Source: CATQHS01 sp965203375 (GTDB lineage: Bacteria > Actinomycetota > Acidimicrobiia > Acidimicrobiales > Aldehydirespiratoraceae). Taken from it: a DNA stretch of 64,000 nt. The position numbers and the translations under genes were made by a program. Positions 41,324-49,167 of this stretch are shown here, in pieces. The stretch is taken from assembly GCA_965203375.1 (NCBI GenBank), contig OZ241886.1, forward strand, positions 2,914,001 through 2,978,000. The letters run 5' to 3'. Below the pieces are notes generated by a model. The model worked only from the letters and a program-made list of their open reading frames with translations, did not search any database and was not told the origin of the DNA. Every line of letters begins with the position of its first letter. Position 1 is the first letter of the stretch.

Positions 41324-42916
41324 TCAGCCCGTCGTGTACAGCCGGGAGATCCGGTTCTCGTCCAAGTCGGCCGCCTCCGCCGCGTCGGTGGCGACGGTGA
41401 CCCGCCACGAGCTCTCGCACTCGAAGGTGCCGGGCTCGCTGGGGGCCACCCGCTTGTAGACCGTGCCCTCCAGCTCCAAGAGCAGGCCGCAGACCGGCGT
41501 GTCGTTGTCGTGGGGCACCGTGGGCACCTGTATGCCCCCGGCGTTCCAGTTCTCGAGGGCGCCGATGTTGTCGAGCACGCACTGGCGGGTCAGCTCGCTC
41601 CCGCAGGCTTGGGCCCCGACCGCCCACAGCAAGAACGACGCGGCCGCCTGCACCCCCAGCAGCGACGGCTCGACGCCGCTCTCCTCCAAGACGGCCAGGA
41701 AGTCCCGCATGGCCTGGGAGGCTTCGGCCTCCTCGAAGGGGATGTGGACCAGGCGGATGTAGGTGTCGTCCATGGCCCCGTCGGCGTTGGCCTCGGCGCA
41801 CAGCGCCTCATAGAAGTTGGCCTCCACCGTCCAGATGGCCTGGTAGTCGTTCACCACCGCGGCCTGGCGGAGCTCCTGATAGTGGGGGATGCAGCTCCCG
41901 ACGAAGTGGACGTGGGCGATGTCGGCGTCTTTGAGCTGGAGGACGAACGGGGTCCAGTCCTCCTCCCCGAGGACGTTGTAGGGGATCTCGAGGCCGAACT
42001 CGAAGCCCGCGGCCGGCCAGGAGGCCACCGCCTTGTCCTTGGTCTCGATGGTGGCGCCGAAGTTGCCGAACATGGCCGCCGAGTCCCCGATGGCGTCGGG
42101 GAACAGCTCGGCCATCTGGAAGGCCTGGCTCATAGCCTGCTGGTCGCCCGGGTTGGGGACCGACTGGTACATCAGCGGGGCGTGGGCGAAGTCGGCGCTC
42201 ACCGACCAGGCCGGGACCGAGGCCAGCCCGCAGCCCTGGCGCAGCTCCTCGCCGGCCTGGTCCAGGGCGAAGCCCTGGCCCACCAGCATGAAGACCTGGT
42301 CGCAGGCCTCGGCCATGCGGGCCGCCACCTCGAAGATGGCCGCGTCGTAGACCACCAGCTCCACGGTGCGCCCGTTGATCCCCCCCAGCGAGTTGCAGTA
42401 GGCCACGAACGCCTCTAAGGCGTCGGTCTGGGCCCGGTTGAGGCCGGGGCTGCCCGTGAACCCCCGGTCGTCGCCGCCGCCGATGACGATCCGGTCGTCG
42501 GACACGGCCTGGTCGGTGGCGCCCAGGGCGTCGCCGGGCCCGCAGGGCCATTCCAGGTTGCCGAACGTGGGGATCGCCGGGGCCTCCGGCTCGGTGGTGG
42601 GGGGCGGCGCGGTGGTGGGGGGCGGCGCGGTTTGAGTCTCGGGCTCGGTTTCGGCCTCGGACCCGTCGGGGGCCTCGGTTCCGCTGGGCTCGCCGCCGGC
42701 TTCGGCGTCCGGGGCCTCCGTCGGCGCCGCCGCGGTGGTGGCGGTCGGCGTCCCCGTCTCCTCCCGGTCGGCCCCGCAGGCCGACGCGGCCAGGGCGAGA
42801 GCCGCGGCCAGCGCGGCGGCGCACTTGATCCGGCGCCGCCGAGGGCCGGCCGGCGGGCGGTCCGCGCCAGGCGCCGCCGTCAGCGCAGCGGCGCATTTCA
42901 TCCGATTCCGCTTCAT
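41324..42916 (-). CDS. ABC transporter substrate-binding lipoprotein (LivJ-like) of the Liv operon
   Basis: 530 residues from ATG at 42916 (GGGGG 7 bases upstream; ATG at 42934 also possible). The N terminus holds two related segments, RMKCAAALTAA and RIKCAAALAAALALAASAC, 24 residues apart; the second makes the lipoprotein signal with the acylated cysteine. A Thr/Ala/Glu/Pro linker with TAPPPTTAPPPTTEP follows, then a type I binding fold from about residue 115 (DDRIVIGGGDDRGF, ALEAFVAYCNSLGGINGRTV). Several cysteines occur in the mature domain. It is the first gene of the operon; the ligand is not predictable. Confidence 0.88.
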   Translation of the reverse strand: MKRNRMKCAAALTAAPGADRPPAGPRRRRIKCAAALAAALALAASACGADREETGTPTATTAAAPTEAPDAEAGGEPSGTEAPDGSEAETEPETQTAPPPTTAPPPTTEPEAPAIPTFGNLEWPCGPGDALGATDQAVSDDRIVIGGGDDRGFTGSPGLNRAQTDALEAFVAYCNSLGGINGRTVELVVYDAAIFEVAARMAEACDQVFMLVGQGFALDQAGEELRQGCGLASVPAWSVSADFAHAPLMYQSVPNPGDQQAMSQAFQMAELFPDAIGDSAAMFGNFGATIETKDKAVASWPAAGFEFGLEIPYNVLGEEDWTPFVLQLKDADIAHVHFVGSCIPHYQELRQAAVVNDYQAIWTVEANFYEALCAEANADGAMDDTYIRLVHIPFEEAEASQAMRDFLAVLEESGVEPSLLGVQAAASFLLWAVGAQACGSELTRQCVLDNIGALENWNAGGIQVPTVPHDNDTPVCGLLLELEGTVYKRVAPSEPGTFECESSWRVTVATDAAEAADLDENRISRLYTTG

Positions 42917-43014
42917 AGTTGATCCCCCTGTCATGATTCCCCTCCGTTCCGCGTCGCCGCCGACCGGCGCCGCAGGGTAATTATGGACTGATTTCTACCC
43001 GGAGGGAGCAGATA

Positions 43015-43455
43015 ATGAACGAGTCGATGGGCGAGATGACGCTGGAGGGGGCCAGGGCCGTGGCCGAGGAGGTGCTGCGGCAGGCCCGGGCCAGGGAGAT
43101 GCCCCCGATGGCGGTGGCCGTGCTCGACGTGCGGGGGGTGACCCGCTGCCTGCTCAGCGAGGACGGCTCCAGCCTCATCCGCCCCCAGATCGCGACGGCC
43201 AAGGCCTGGTCGGCGCTGGCCATGAACCGCTCCACCCGGGCTCTGGCCAAGCTGGCCGAGGCGCAGCCGCCGCTGATCGGCGGGCTGATCTCGATCAGCG
43301 AGGGAAAGATGGTGCCCGCGGCCGGGGGCGTGCTGGTGGCGGGCGGCGACGGCAAGGTCATGGGCGCGGTGGGGGTGACCGGCGACGTGTCCGACACCGA
43401 CGAGGAGTGCGCCCTGGCCGCCCTGGCCGAACTCGGCCTCACCCAGCCTGGCTGA
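43015..43455 (+). CDS. GlcG/HbpS-family heme-binding protein
   Basis: 146 residues: MTLEGARAVAEEVLRQARA, PPMAVAVLDVRGVTRCLL, QIATAKAWSALAMNRSTRAL, GGVLVAGGDGKVMGAVGVTGD. This is the HbpS/GlcG fold (PF03928 as I recall), a family that binds heme or a small ligand; Streptomyces HbpS is an extracellular redox and heme sensor. No signal peptide is seen. Its 3' end overlaps the convergent oxyR gene by 17 bases. Proximity to OxyR and catalase fits a redox or heme context, but the role is inferred. Confidence 0.78.
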   Translation: MNESMGEMTLEGARAVAEEVLRQARAREMPPMAVAVLDVRGVTRCLLSEDGSSLIRPQIATAKAWSALAMNRSTRALAKLAEAQPPLIGGLISISEGKMVPAAGGVLVAGGDGKVMGAVGVTGDVSDTDEECALAALAELGLTQPG

Positions 43456-44356
43456 CCAAGTCCTCCACCCTGGGGGTCAGTTCGGCAGCCAGGGCCGCGA
43501 ACAGCTCCGAGCGGGGGTCGGTGGGCCGCCACACCAGGGCGATCCCCCGGCCGGGGGCGGGCGGCTCGAAGGGCCGGGCCGCGATGCCCGCGCCGGGGCG
43601 GGCCTCGACCCCCACCGCGCTGGCCGGCAGCAGGGTGACCCCCACCCCGCCCACCACCATCTGGACCAGGGTGGACAGGCTGGCCGCCTGGATCTCGCTG
43701 TGCTCCACCCGGCCCGCGATCTCGCAGGCGTGGCGGGCGTGGTCGCGCAGGCAGTGGCCGTCGGGCAAAAGCAGCACCGGCAGACCGCTCAGCACGCTCA
43801 GCGGCAGCGGCCCGGCGGAGGCCAGCGGGTGGCCGTCGGGCACGGCCAAGCGGAAGGGCTCGTCGGCCACCGGCTCGACGTGCAGCGGGCCGGTGTCGTA
43901 GGGGACGGCCAGCAGGCCCAGGTCGGCGCCGCCGCCGGCCACCGCGGCCAGCATCGGCTCGGTCTGCAGCTCCTGCAGCTCCAGGCGGGCCTCGGGCCAG
44001 CTCCGGCGGGCGACGGCGGTGAGCGCCGGCAGCAGGTAGGGGGCCATGGTGGGGATGGCGGCCACCCGCAGGCGGCCCCGGACCGCGCCCCGGTGCAGCG
44101 AGGCGGCCACGGCCAGGTCGTCGGCGTCGCGCAGCAGGCGGCGGCCCCGCTCCACGATCTCGGCTCCGGCCGAGGTGAGGGCCACCTCGCGGCCGGACCG
44201 CTCGAAGAGCCGCACCCCCAGGCGGCGCTCGAGCTGCTGGATCTGGCCGCTGAGCCCGGGCTGGGAGACGCGGACCGCCTCGGCGGCCCGGCCGAAGTGG
44301 CGGTGGTCGGCCACCGCCACCGCGTATTCGAGCTGGCGCAGCGTGGGCCGTTCCAT
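43439..44356 (-). CDS. oxyR: LysR-family regulator OxyR
   Basis: 305 residues. N-terminal helix-turn-helix (1-60: FGRAAEAVRVSQPGLSGQIQ) and a LysR substrate-binding domain. Cys202 and Cys211 in DGHCLRDHARHAC match the E. coli OxyR redox pair (Cys199/Cys208, also 9 apart), so this is a genuine peroxide sensor rather than a general LysR protein. It is divergent from the catalase gene with a 99-base AT-richer spacer, a textbook OxyR-regulated arrangement. Its stop overlaps the convergent HbpS-like gene. Confidence 0.9.
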   Translation of the reverse strand: MERPTLRQLEYAVAVADHRHFGRAAEAVRVSQPGLSGQIQQLERRLGVRLFERSGREVALTSAGAEIVERGRRLLRDADDLAVAASLHRGAVRGRLRVAAIPTMAPYLLPALTAVARRSWPEARLELQELQTEPMLAAVAGGGADLGLLAVPYDTGPLHVEPVADEPFRLAVPDGHPLASAGPLPLSVLSGLPVLLLPDGHCLRDHARHACEIAGRVEHSEIQAASLSTLVQMVVGGVGVTLLPASAVGVEARPGAGIAARPFEPPAPGRGIALVWRPTDPRSELFAALAAELTPRVEDLVSQAG

Positions 44357-44455
44357 AAGTTAAGCCTATCAGTCAGCTAATTTTTATCTGTTGGACTTTA
44401 TCACCCGACGGGGCGACAATCAGGCCATCGACCACTTCAACCCGAGGAGACGACG
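44357..44455 (+). promoter_or_regulatory. oxyR-katA divergent control region
   Basis: The spacer is strikingly AT-rich for this genome between 44357 and 44402 (TAAGCCTATCAG, CTAATTTTTATC). TTGGAC at 44391-44396 and GACAAT at 44415-44420 (18-base spacer) would make a katA promoter, and GAGGAG at 44444-44449 is its ribosome site. The AT-rich block is where OxyR would be expected to bind; no perfect OxyR box is claimed. Confidence 0.55.
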
Positions 44456-46039
44456 ATGAGCCAGACCGCCGAAACCACGGCCCAGACCCAGACCGCCGGG
44501 ACTCCGACGCCCGAGGGCCAGACCGCTGGGACTCCGACAGCCGAGAGCCAGGCCGCCGAGGGCCAGGCGGCCAACACCCTGACCGCCGAGTCGGGCGCGC
44601 CGGTGGCCGACAACCAGAACAGCCAGACCGCCGGGCCGGCCGGGCCGGTGCTGCTGCAGGACCAGCACCTGATCGAGAAGCTGGCCCGGTTCAACCGGGA
44701 GCGCATCCCCGAGCGGGTGGTGCATGCGGTGGGCTCGGGGGCCTACGGGACCTTCGAGGTCACCAACCCCGACCTGGGGCGCTGGACCCGGATGGCGATG
44801 ATGGCCGCCGCCGGCCAGCAGACCGAGGTGTTCGTGCGGTTCTCCACCGTGGCCGGGTCCAAGGGGGCCCCCGACGCGGTGCGCGACCCGCGGGGCTTCG
44901 CGGTGAAGTTCTACACCGAGGACGGCAACTGGGACCTGACCGGCAACAACACGCCGATCTTCTTCATCCGGGACCCGCTGAAGTTCCCCGACTTCATCCA
45001 CTCCCAGAAGTACGACCCCCACACCAACCGCCAGGAGGCCGACAACGTGTGGGACTTCTTCTCCCATTCCCCCGAGGCCACCCACCAGTTCACCTGGCTG
45101 TTCGGGGACCGGGGCCTGCCCGCCACCTGGCGGCACATGAACGGCTACGGGTCCCACACCTTCCAGTGGGTCAACGCCGCCGGTGAGCGGTTCTGGGTGA
45201 AGTTCCACCTCAAGACCGACCAGGGCGTCGAGTGCCTCACCCCGGCCGAGTCGGCCAAGCTGGCCGGCGAGAACCCCGAGCACCACCAGCAGGACCTCTA
45301 CGAGGCCATCGAGGAGGGCCGGTTCCCGTCGTGGACGCTGAAGGCGCAGGTGATGCCCGAGGCCGACGCGGCCGGCTACCGGATCAACCCGTTCGACCTG
45401 ACCAAGGTGTGGCCCCACGCCGACTACCCGCTGATCGAGGCGGGGCGGATGACGCTGAACCGGACCCCCGACAACTACTTCGCCGACGTGGAGCAGTCGG
45501 CCTTCGATCCCGGCCACATGGTGCCGGGGGTGGGGCCCAGCCCCGACAAGATGCTCCAGGCCCGGCTGTTCGCCTACGGCGACGCCCACCGCTACCGGCT
45601 CGGGATCAACCACACCCGGCTGCCGGTGAACAGCCCCCGGGGGTGCCCGTTCGACCACGGCGCCAACTACGGCCGCGACGGGGCCATGCGCTTCGACGGC
45701 AACGGGGGCCGGTCGGTGAACTACGAGCCCAACAGCTTCGGCGGCCCCGCCCAGAGCGACCGGCCCCTCTACGCCGGGCTGGAGTCGGCCGGGGTGTCGG
45801 GGTCCTACGGCCCGGAGATCCGCGAGGTGGACGACTTCGCCCAGGCCGGGGACCTCTACCGGCTCATGTCCGACGGCGAGAGGGACCGCCTGGTGGCCGC
45901 CATCGCCGGGTCGCTGAGCCAGGTGCGGGGCGGCGAGATCGGCGACGGGATCGTGGAGCGCTCCCTGGATCACTTCCGCCAAGCCGACCCCGACTACGGC
46001 CACCGGGTGGAAGCCGCAGTCAAGTCCCTCCGGGGTTGA
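44456..46039 (+). CDS. katA: Monofunctional heme catalase
   Basis: 527 residues. Catalytic His90 in VVHAVGSGAYG, the Asn region GNNTPIFFIRDP near 165, and the proximal heme ligand Tyr in RLFAYGDAHRYRLG near 374. Small-subunit clade length apart from an unusual N-terminal ~60 residues made of repeated Gln/Thr/Ala units (QTAGTPTPEG, QTAGTPTAES, QAAEGQAAN) that is outside the catalase fold. It dismutates hydrogen peroxide in the cytoplasm. Start ATG at 44456 has GAGGAG nearby. Control by the divergent OxyR is very likely. Confidence 0.95.
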   Translation: MSQTAETTAQTQTAGTPTPEGQTAGTPTAESQAAEGQAANTLTAESGAPVADNQNSQTAGPAGPVLLQDQHLIEKLARFNRERIPERVVHAVGSGAYGTFEVTNPDLGRWTRMAMMAAAGQQTEVFVRFSTVAGSKGAPDAVRDPRGFAVKFYTEDGNWDLTGNNTPIFFIRDPLKFPDFIHSQKYDPHTNRQEADNVWDFFSHSPEATHQFTWLFGDRGLPATWRHMNGYGSHTFQWVNAAGERFWVKFHLKTDQGVECLTPAESAKLAGENPEHHQQDLYEAIEEGRFPSWTLKAQVMPEADAAGYRINPFDLTKVWPHADYPLIEAGRMTLNRTPDNYFADVEQSAFDPGHMVPGVGPSPDKMLQARLFAYGDAHRYRLGINHTRLPVNSPRGCPFDHGANYGRDGAMRFDGNGGRSVNYEPNSFGGPAQSDRPLYAGLESAGVSGSYGPEIREVDDFAQAGDLYRLMSDGERDRLVAAIAGSLSQVRGGEIGDGIVERSLDHFRQADPDYGHRVEAAVKSLRG

Positions 46040-46044
46040 GCCGG

Positions 46045-46152
46045 CCGGCGTCCGGGATCAGGTTCGCGCCAGGGAGTCGCTGGTCGGCTTCGGGGGTGCC
46101 GAGGGTGTTGCGCCGGGCCGGCGCCCGGGATCAGGTTCGCGCCAGGGAGTCG
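46045..46152. repeat. 73-bp-spaced copy of the monooxygenase 3' end
   Basis: GGATCAGGTTCGCGCCAGGG, part of a conserved block of about 36 bases, occurs around 46055 and again around 46128, offset 73. The second copy contains the true stop of the monooxygenase gene (TCA at 46131); the first is an untranslated duplicate between it and katA. Confidence 0.88.
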
Positions 46153-47393
46153 AGGTGGGCGGCCAGGTGTGAGACCAGGTCACGGGCGTCGTCTTCGGCG
46201 CCGTGGATGAAGCTCGACTTGCGCCGACGCAGGAAGTTCAGCCCGATCACGTACAGGCCGGGCGACTCGGCCACCACGCCGCCGTCGTGGCGGAGGCGGC
46301 CCCGGTGGTCGAGCGCGTCAATATGGAGCCACGAGTAGTCGGGCGCGAACCCGGTGGCCCAGATGACGGTTTGGATCTCCTCCGAGGCCAGGTCCAGCTC
46401 CAGCGGCGGCGACGGCGGGGTCCGGGTGGGCTCGAACCGCTCGGGGGGCCCGACATCGCCGGCGCCGTCGGCCGCGGCCCCGGCGCCGGCCGCCCACTCG
46501 TCGAAGGCGTCGAGCAGTCGGCCCAGCTTCAGGTCGGCCAGCTCGCACTTGTTGGGCAGCGACCCCGAAAGCAGAGCCTTCCCGCCCCGGACGGCCGTCA
46601 GCCGGCCTACCAGCCTCACCCCTGAGTCGGTGAGGGCGTTGAGGTCGAGGGTGGCCCGCTCGGGGGTGCCGACGAGCTGCGGCGAGGGGGTGCGGCGCAC
46701 CCTCACGATGTCGTCCACCTCGTCGTAGCGCTCGTCGAGCAGGCCCGAGCGCTCCATCCACCACAACACGTCGCGGCCCCTGTACAGGCGGGGCATGCGC
46801 ACGTGCTCGCCCACGGCCAGGGTGACGGGCCGCCCGGAGCGCTGCACCTCCTCGGCGATCTGCACGCCGGTGGCCGAGGCCCCCACCACCAGCACCCCGC
46901 CGGGGGCCAGGCCGTCGGGGCTGCGGTACTCGAGCGGGCTGAGGGCGGCGACGCCGTCCGGCAGCGGCTCGCCCAGGGCTGGGATCTTGGCCCGCCCGAA
47001 CCCGCCGGTGGCCAGCACCGCGGCGTCGCACTCGAAGCGGCCCCGCTCGGTGTCGATGACGTAGCCGGCCCCGCCGGCGCCGCGGCGCACCGAGGTGACC
47101 GCGGCGCCGGTCAGCACCGGGGCGCTGATGAGCCGGGCGTAGCCGGAGATGAAATCGACCACCTCGGGCATGGTCATGTAGCCGTCGGGGTCGGCGCCGT
47201 CGTAGGAGAGGCCCGGCAGGCGGCTCTGCCAGTTGGGGGTGAGCAGCCGCAGCGAGTCCCAGCGCTGGGCGCGCCACGACCAGGCCACCTCGCCCCGCTC
47301 CAGCACGACGTGGTCGATGCCGCGCCGGGCCAGGAAATGGCTGACGGCCAGGCCGGAGTGCCCGGCCCCGACGACGACCGCCGTCGTCCTCAC
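46131..47393 (-). CDS. FAD/NAD(P)-binding flavin monooxygenase-like oxidoreductase (CzcO family)
   Basis: 420 residues. An N-terminal FAD Rossmann motif VVGAGHSGLAVSHFLARRG, VLERGEVAWSWRAQRWDSLR, then a second dinucleotide motif VVGASATGVQIAEEV near 172 and a late VIWATGFAPDYSW near 365. This layout matches single-chain flavin monooxygenases/CzcO-like enzymes, cytosolic oxidoreductases using NADPH. The substrate is unknown. GTG start at 47393. It lies downstream of, and on the same strand as, the OsmC-like gene, and is convergent with catalase. Confidence 0.85.
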   Translation of the reverse strand: MRTTAVVVGAGHSGLAVSHFLARRGIDHVVLERGEVAWSWRAQRWDSLRLLTPNWQSRLPGLSYDGADPDGYMTMPEVVDFISGYARLISAPVLTGAAVTSVRRGAGGAGYVIDTERGRFECDAAVLATGGFGRAKIPALGEPLPDGVAALSPLEYRSPDGLAPGGVLVVGASATGVQIAEEVQRSGRPVTLAVGEHVRMPRLYRGRDVLWWMERSGLLDERYDEVDDIVRVRRTPSPQLVGTPERATLDLNALTDSGVRLVGRLTAVRGGKALLSGSLPNKCELADLKLGRLLDAFDEWAAGAGAAADGAGDVGPPERFEPTRTPPSPPLELDLASEEIQTVIWATGFAPDYSWLHIDALDHRGRLRHDGGVVAESPGLYVIGLNFLRRRKSSFIHGAEDDARDLVSHLAAHLDSLART

Positions 47394-47472
47394 GCCGTCG
47401 GTGCGGGGGGTTCGGTCGGCGCGCCCCAGCCCGCCGCCCGCTCGGAGATCGTCCTCACGCCGTCGGCGTAAA
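47385..47472. repeat. 65-bp-spaced copy of the monooxygenase 5' end
   Basis: CGTCCTCACGCCGTCGG occurs at about 47385-47401 across the GTG start of the monooxygenase gene and again at about 47450-47466 upstream of it. Confidence 0.85.
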
Positions 47473-47486
47473 GGGTCCGGGTCGGG

Positions 47487-48059
47487 TCAGCGGACCTCGA
47501 CGGTCACGTTGGTGGGGTTGGTGAGGATGTCGTACACGGCCGAGCGCTTCTGCGACTGGGCCACCAGGGCCCGGACCTCGTCGGGGGTGGCGTCGGCGTC
47601 GATGTCGTAGGCGACCCGGACGCCGCTGAACCCGTTGCGCACCTCGGGGTCGCCGCCGAGGATGCCCAGGATGTCCATGTCGCCCTCCAGGGTGGCCTTC
47701 ACCGACCGGAGCTGGATGCCGCGGTTCTGAGCCACCGCGGCCACACCCGCGGTGAGGCAGCTCGCCAGGCCCACCAGCACCAGCTCCACCGGGGTGGCCG
47801 CGTTGTCCTCGGCCCCGAACACCAGGGGGTGGTCGGCCTCGAAGGTGAAGGCGGAGCGGTGGTCGTGGTCGGCCCCGAGCCCGTAGTAGCTCTCCACCGA
47901 GGACTTGCTGTGGGTCCCGTGCAGCCACTCGTTGCTGGCCCGCCACTTGAACTGGGCTCCCTCGGGGGCCTCGCTGAGGGCCTGGCGGGCCCCCAGCAGG
48001 GCCTCGACGTTCACTCCGTTGTCGGCGGCGGTTGCGGTTGCGGTGCTGGTCGCGGTCAT
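47487..48059 (-). CDS. OsmC-family protein
   Basis: 190 residues from ATG at 48059, chosen for AAGGAG upstream; a longer open frame lacks a site and conserved sequence. OsmC core: EWLHGTHSKSS, FTFEADHPLVFGAEDNAATP, VLVGLASCLTAGVAAVAQNR and a C-terminal RSAVYDILTNPTNVTVE. Classical OsmC/Ohr peroxidases use two cysteines; only one (in GLASCLTAG, near residue 100) is present in the whole protein, so peroxide reduction by the usual disulfide cycle is doubtful. Grouped with catalase and OxyR. Confidence 0.85.
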   Translation of the reverse strand: MTATSTATATAADNGVNVEALLGARQALSEAPEGAQFKWRASNEWLHGTHSKSSVESYYGLGADHDHRSAFTFEADHPLVFGAEDNAATPVELVLVGLASCLTAGVAAVAQNRGIQLRSVKATLEGDMDILGILGGDPEVRNGFSGVRVAYDIDADATPDEVRALVAQSQKRSAVYDILTNPTNVTVEVR

Positions 48060-48140
48060 GGGGCGGACTCCTTCAGGTGCGGGGCCGGGCGGGCCGGCGG
48101 GGACGTTGGCCCACCAGCCTAAAACCGCCCCCGGCAAAAA

Positions 48141-48155
48141 ACCGACCAGTTCGGT
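48141..48155. promoter_or_regulatory. Possible repressor operator upstream of the OsmC-like gene
   Basis: ACCGACCAGTTCGGT has 5-bp inverted arms and is flanked by TTGACC on the minus strand, 80 bases before the OsmC-like start. Operators of TetR or MarR type look like this. The regulator is not identified. The rest of 48060-48330 holds no gene I can support. Confidence 0.35.
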
Positions 48156-48330
48156 CAACTTTTGCTCCTCAAAGCCTCCGAGACCCGTCCAGGGACCAAG
48201 GACAGCGCTCTCGACGGACCGCAAAGTACTCACGTTGCGGTCAAACTGTTCTGGTATCTCCGCGGTAGAGGGAGGGCTGGCCGCCTCTTCTTCCCGGCCT
48301 GGGCCGCGGCCGCTGTCCATGCGCCCGGCC

Positions 48331-48912
48331 TTAGACAGGCAGATCACCCGGCGGGGCCGCGGCCACCGCGGCGAAGATGCCCGACTCTTTGAGCGCCGCA
48401 GCGATCTCCTCGGCGGTGATCCCTCCGCCGGCCTTGACGACCCGCTCGGCGTTGGCGGCCAATTCGCCTTTGCGCCAGACGGCGACGATCAGGTCAGCGG
48501 GGTCCTCTCCTGAGGCGGGAAGACCGTCCAGCACCTCGATGCAAAGCGCCAACGCCTCCTCGGGGGACGCGACCGTGTGGGGAACCCCCCGGCTGCGCTG
48601 ACTCTCGAACTGAGATATGGAGGGAGGCCGGGCCGCCCGATGGAACTCGTCCTCCGGGTCCTCCCACACAGCAGCTTGCCCTACGCGGGCGCGGCCCTGG
48701 CTGTCGGCCCAGATGAAGTCGGCCTGCACGTCCATCTGACCGGCTCCGGGCGACGGCCTGCCCGGAAGCGGCGCACAGTCGGCCGCGCGCTCAGAGACGA
48801 ACTTCTCCGATGCCCCGTCAATGTATGCCATCGCCCCGCTGCCGTGGACTTGTTGCAGGCCGGACGGGAACGGGCGGAACAGCGCACTTTGCATCGGGGC
48901 GGTAGCAGTCAT
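48331..48912 (-). CDS. Hypothetical protein, about 193 residues
   Basis: Open from ATG at 48912 (or 48918) to 48331. Predicted soluble, with no signal peptide or spans. The middle (FIWADSQGRARVGQAAVWED) looks strand-rich; the second half (SPEEALALCIEVLDGLP, ADLIVAVWRKGELAANAERV, ITAEEIAAALKESGIFAAV) is helical. Family not recognised. Codon use and GC fit the genome, and third-position GC is high, supporting a real gene. Stands alone between the OsmC-like gene and a gene-poor stretch. Confidence 0.5.
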   Translation of the reverse strand: MTATAPMQSALFRPFPSGLQQVHGSGAMAYIDGASEKFVSERAADCAPLPGRPSPGAGQMDVQADFIWADSQGRARVGQAAVWEDPEDEFHRAARPPSISQFESQRSRGVPHTVASPEEALALCIEVLDGLPASGEDPADLIVAVWRKGELAANAERVVKAGGGITAEEIAAALKESGIFAAVAAAPPGDLPV

Positions 48913-48989
48913 GGCCAAAGGCTACTAGCTCAACCACGGGCTCAACAGCTAGCGCGGGGAGCCAGCGGGTCGGGCTCGGGCAGTCGGAT

Positions 48990-49139
48990 TTAAGCCCTGT
49001 GAGCCACCGGTTCTTGCCTCGCCCGCCGTCGGCTCAGTGAACGGCTCGCATATCCGTGAGCCCAGGCTCTGAGCGTCGACGGGCTAATCCCGACGAAACG
49101 AGCCGCATCGGCCACGTTATAGAGACGACGATCGAACCG
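48990..49139 (-). pseudogene. Fragment of a helix-turn-helix antitoxin-like gene
   Basis: Between in-frame stops at 49140 and 48990 the minus strand reads RFDRRLYNVADAARFVG, ISPSTLRAWAHGYASR and a basic tail. This is the N-terminal HTH typical of small antitoxin-type proteins (LYxxADAARxxGxxxSTLRxW). No plausible start precedes it and the C-terminal domain is missing, so it is a remnant. The surrounding 48919-49167 holds nothing else I recognise. Confidence 0.5.
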
Positions 49140-49167
49140 CTAGTCAGTGATGGCGACACCCCCAGGG

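Noticed and set aside
38510..42418. Plus-strand open frame of about 1,300 codons opposite the Liv operon
   Set aside because: Repetitive Gly/His/Gln composition typical of antisense reading of GC-rich membrane-protein genes.
44357..44402. A perfect OxyR binding site
   Set aside because: The AT-rich block has partial ATAG/CTAT-like words but not the four-part spacing of the known site, so only a general control region is reported.
48060..48347. N-terminal extension of the OsmC-like gene
   Set aside because: No ribosome site at the upstream start, no family conservation, and AAGGAG sits properly before the ATG at 48059.
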